Below are positions 60,845-62,726 of a DNA stretch of 62,726 nt, one piece after another. The position numbers and the translations under genes were made by a program. Source of the stretch: Halorubrum tebenquichense DSM 14210 (GTDB lineage: Archaea > Halobacteriota > Halobacteria > Halobacteriales > Haloferacaceae); NCBI RefSeq assembly GCF_000337415.1, contig NZ_AOJD01000032.1, positions 1 through 62,726 of the forward strand, in the 5' to 3' direction. How positions within the stretch are numbered: the stretch's first letter is position 1; each line of letters begins with the position of its first letter. The notes beneath the pieces are model-generated. The model saw only the letters and a list, made by a program, of their open reading frames with translations. It searched no databases and was not told the DNA's origin.

Positions 60845-62026
60845 TTACATGTCGCCGAACGCGCTGACGCCGCGGCTCGCGGAGGAGACCTTGGCGATCC
60901 AGCGCGTGGCGATGGCCTTCTTCAGCAGCTTGGCGGGCTTGCCGCCGAACGTCTTGATCGGCATCCCCATCACGTCGTGGGCGACCGCCTCCTCGCCGAC
61001 GGAGATGACCGTCCCCTTGTCCTCGTGGGTCCACGAGCGGAGCGGCGCGCCGCGGGCGGCGCGAGCGAGGTTGGCCCCGGCGACCTCGGCGGCCTGCCAG
61101 GCGGCCTGCGCGGTCGGCGGCGCGACGTCGTCGTCGCCCTGCTCGACGAGGGCGGTGTCGCCGATGGCGAACACGCGGTCGTCACTGGTGGCGAAGTCGG
61201 AGCCGGCGTGGACGCGGTTCGAGCGCTCGTCTTTGTCGACCTCGACGTTCTCTAACTCCGGCTGGCCCGTGATGCCGCCGGTCCAGATCAGCACGTCGTG
61301 TGCGAGCTCCTCCGGCTCCTCGTCCTCGCCGCCGCCGAGGTAGACGGCCTCCTCGTCGGCCTTCGAGATGAAGTCGCCGGTGAGGATCTCCACGTCGGCG
61401 TCCTCCAGCCGCTGGCGCAGCGCGCCCTGGATCTGTGGGTCGTTGCCGGGGAAGACCTCGTCGAGGCCCTCGACGAGCTTGATCTCGATCGGCGCGCGGT
61501 GCTTGTCGCGGTACTCGGCGATCTCGCCGGCCGTCTGGATGCCCGAGAGGCCGGCACCGCCGACGATGACCTCGACGGGGTCGGAGCGGGTGGCCTCGGC
61601 GGCCGCCTCGCGGACGTCCTCGTGGATCGCCTTCGCGTCCTCGAGCCCCTTCAGCTGGTGGGCGTTCTCCTTCAGGCCCTCGATGCCGAAGAAGGCCGTC
61701 GTGGAGCCGACGCCCAGGAGGAGGTAGTCGTAGTCGACGGTCGTCCCGTCGTCCGTCTCGACGACGCGCTCCTCGGTGTCGACGTCGACGACCCGGCCCT
61801 GAACGAAGTCGGACTGGGGCGACTTGATCTCGTCGACGGGGATCGTGATCTTGTCTTCGACCGCGGGGTTGCGGATCGCGCGGTGGACCTCGTGTAAGAC
61901 GAGGTGGTAGTCGTGTTCGGAGATCCACGTGAGCTCCGCCTCGCCCTCGCCGACCTCGTCTTCGAACGCCTTCACCGCCCCTGCGCCGGCGTACCCGGAG
62001 CCGACGACCACGACCTGTGTACTCAT
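60845..62026 (-). CDS. Type II NADH dehydrogenase-like FAD oxidoreductase
   Basis: 393 aa. Two Rossmann motifs: VVVGSGYAGAGAVKAF at the N-terminus (FAD) and VIVGGAGLSGIQTAGEIAEY (NAD, about residue 155). DRVFAIGDTALVEQ near residue 290 is the FAD ribityl motif. Transfers electrons from NADH to quinone at the membrane surface. Confidence 0.88.
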   Translation of the reverse strand: MSTQVVVVGSGYAGAGAVKAFEDEVGEGEAELTWISEHDYHLVLHEVHRAIRNPAVEDKITIPVDEIKSPQSDFVQGRVVDVDTEERVVETDDGTTVDYDYLLLGVGSTTAFFGIEGLKENAHQLKGLEDAKAIHEDVREAAAEATRSDPVEVIVGGAGLSGIQTAGEIAEYRDKHRAPIEIKLVEGLDEVFPGNDPQIQGALRQRLEDADVEILTGDFISKADEEAVYLGGGEDEEPEELAHDVLIWTGGITGQPELENVEVDKDERSNRVHAGSDFATSDDRVFAIGDTALVEQGDDDVAPPTAQAAWQAAEVAGANLARAARGAPLRSWTHEDKGTVISVGEEAVAHDVMGMPIKTFGGKPAKLLKKAIATRWIAKVSSASRGVSAFGDM

Positions 62027-62121
62027 GCGTGTCGCTCCGCGGCGCGCGGGTAAAGTCGCTTTGGAACGTCGTTGACGCCGCGGGGAGTGGATTCGAGGCC
62101 GCCGGACTGCGGGGGCGTCGG

Positions 62122-62726
62122 CTACAGCGAGAGGCCGGCGTGCCAGCGGTCGGCCCCCGCCTCGCGTTTCGCCTCGTCCATGCGCGCGAGCAGCTTCACC
62201 GCGAGGCTCGCGGTCTCCGCGGCGCGCGACTCGCCCTCCGTCCGGAACTCGCCGGTCACGCGGTTCGCGTACACCGAGCAGACCGCCCCGGCCCGGAGCC
62301 CGTACACGTTCGCGATGGTGAGGATCGCGGACGCCTCCATCTCGATGTTCTTCACGTTCGCGTCCCGCAGCTCCGCGACCAGCTCGTCGGAGCCGGCGGC
62401 CTCGAACCCCTCGAAGCCGGGGCGGCCCTGTCCCGCGTAGAAGGAGTCGGCGCTCATCGTCACGCCGGTGTGGTAGTCGTGGCCGAGCCGCTCCGCGGCG
62501 GCGACCAGCGCGGAGACGACCTCGCCGTCGGCGCTCGCGGGGTAGTCCTCGCGGACGTACTCGTCGCTCGTCCCCTCCTGCCGGACCGCGCCGGTCGTGA
62601 TCACCAGGTCGCCGACCGCCATCTCGGGCTGGATCGCACCGCAGGAGCCGACTCGAATGAACGTGTCGACGCCGACGCGCGCGAGTTCCTCGACGGCGAT
62701 GGCCGCCGAGGGCGACCCGATCCCGG
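62122..62726 (-). CDS. Nucleoside phosphorylase (uridine phosphorylase-like), 5' part cut by window edge
   Basis: The open frame runs to the right edge; 201 C-terminal codons are visible. FIRVGSCGAIQPEMAVGD and the phosphate/purine-site segment NIEMEASAILTIANVYGLR mark the family. Uridine phosphorylase is the likely type; purine specificity cannot be excluded without the N-terminus. Stop at 62122. Confidence 0.85.
   Translation of the reverse strand, partial: GIGSPSAAIAVEELARVGVDTFIRVGSCGAIQPEMAVGDLVITTGAVRQEGTSDEYVREDYPASADGEVVSALVAAAERLGHDYHTGVTMSADSFYAGQGRPGFEGFEAAGSDELVAELRDANVKNIEMEASAILTIANVYGLRAGAVCSVYANRVTGEFRTEGESRAAETASLAVKLLARMDEAKREAGADRWHAGLSL

Overview
The window comes from a high-GC halophilic archaeon (acidic proteins, haloarchaea-specific gene families, TATA boxes about 25 nt upstream of leaderless start codons). 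Gene content and codon use suggest Halorubrum or a close relative. It holds two very different parts: an integrated mobile element (1 to about 18.76 kb, left end outside the window) and ordinary chromosome (18.76 to 62.7 kb).

The mobile element lies against the 3' end of a tRNA-Ala(GGC) gene (18763-18834, minus strand), the classic docking site of tyrosine-recombinase elements. The C-terminal half of a tyrosine integrase opens the window. Next come a 46-aa acidic microprotein between two 24-bp repeats, an AbrB-like regulator, and a perfect 11-bp inverted repeat at the head of a plus-strand operon of 19 tightly overlapping genes (1286-13823). That operon encodes many small membrane proteins, a Tat-type secreted surface protein, a 560-aa membrane-anchored protein, a P-loop ATPase and a 985-aa surface protein with several membrane segments. 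A 313-bp hairpin-rich spacer separates it from a convergent, fully coupled minus-strand operon of nine genes (18594-14137). These include several small zinc-finger proteins, a PD-(D/E)XK-type nuclease and a 630-aa protein with a winged-helix segment that could act in replication. No capsid protein, terminase or tail gene is recognisable. I infer a membrane-enveloped pleomorphic-virus-like or plasmid-vesicle-like element; this is the most novel part of the window.

The chromosomal part contains, in order: a SRPBCC protein, an ABC exporter, glutamate synthase (gltB), a HEWD-type mini protein, a chimeric PGF-CTERM surface protein, a lipoprotein, a membrane protein, an HNH-like zinc protein, an AlkP-superfamily enzyme, a sensor histidine kinase, a PhzF-family protein, a cation antiporter, D-aminoacyl-tRNA deacylase, the ftsZ1-secE-nusG-artA cluster, an MgtC/DUF4010 membrane protein, two CBS proteins, diphthine synthase, a 2-oxoacid:ferredoxin oxidoreductase pair with an Lrp regulator, a GNAT, ileS, an aminotransferase, a YdjM-like membrane protein, a lipoprotein, a PHP-domain protein, arginase, a wHTH regulator, a type II NADH dehydrogenase-like flavoprotein and a nucleoside phosphorylase cut by the right edge.

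Two copies of a roughly 250-bp dispersed element (19651-19898 and 56643-56900) keep the same hairpins with different stem sequences, which suggests selection on structure. Two surface proteins, one in the element and one in the chromosome, carry AT-rich blocks inside GC-rich genes, consistent with exchange of their exposed domains.
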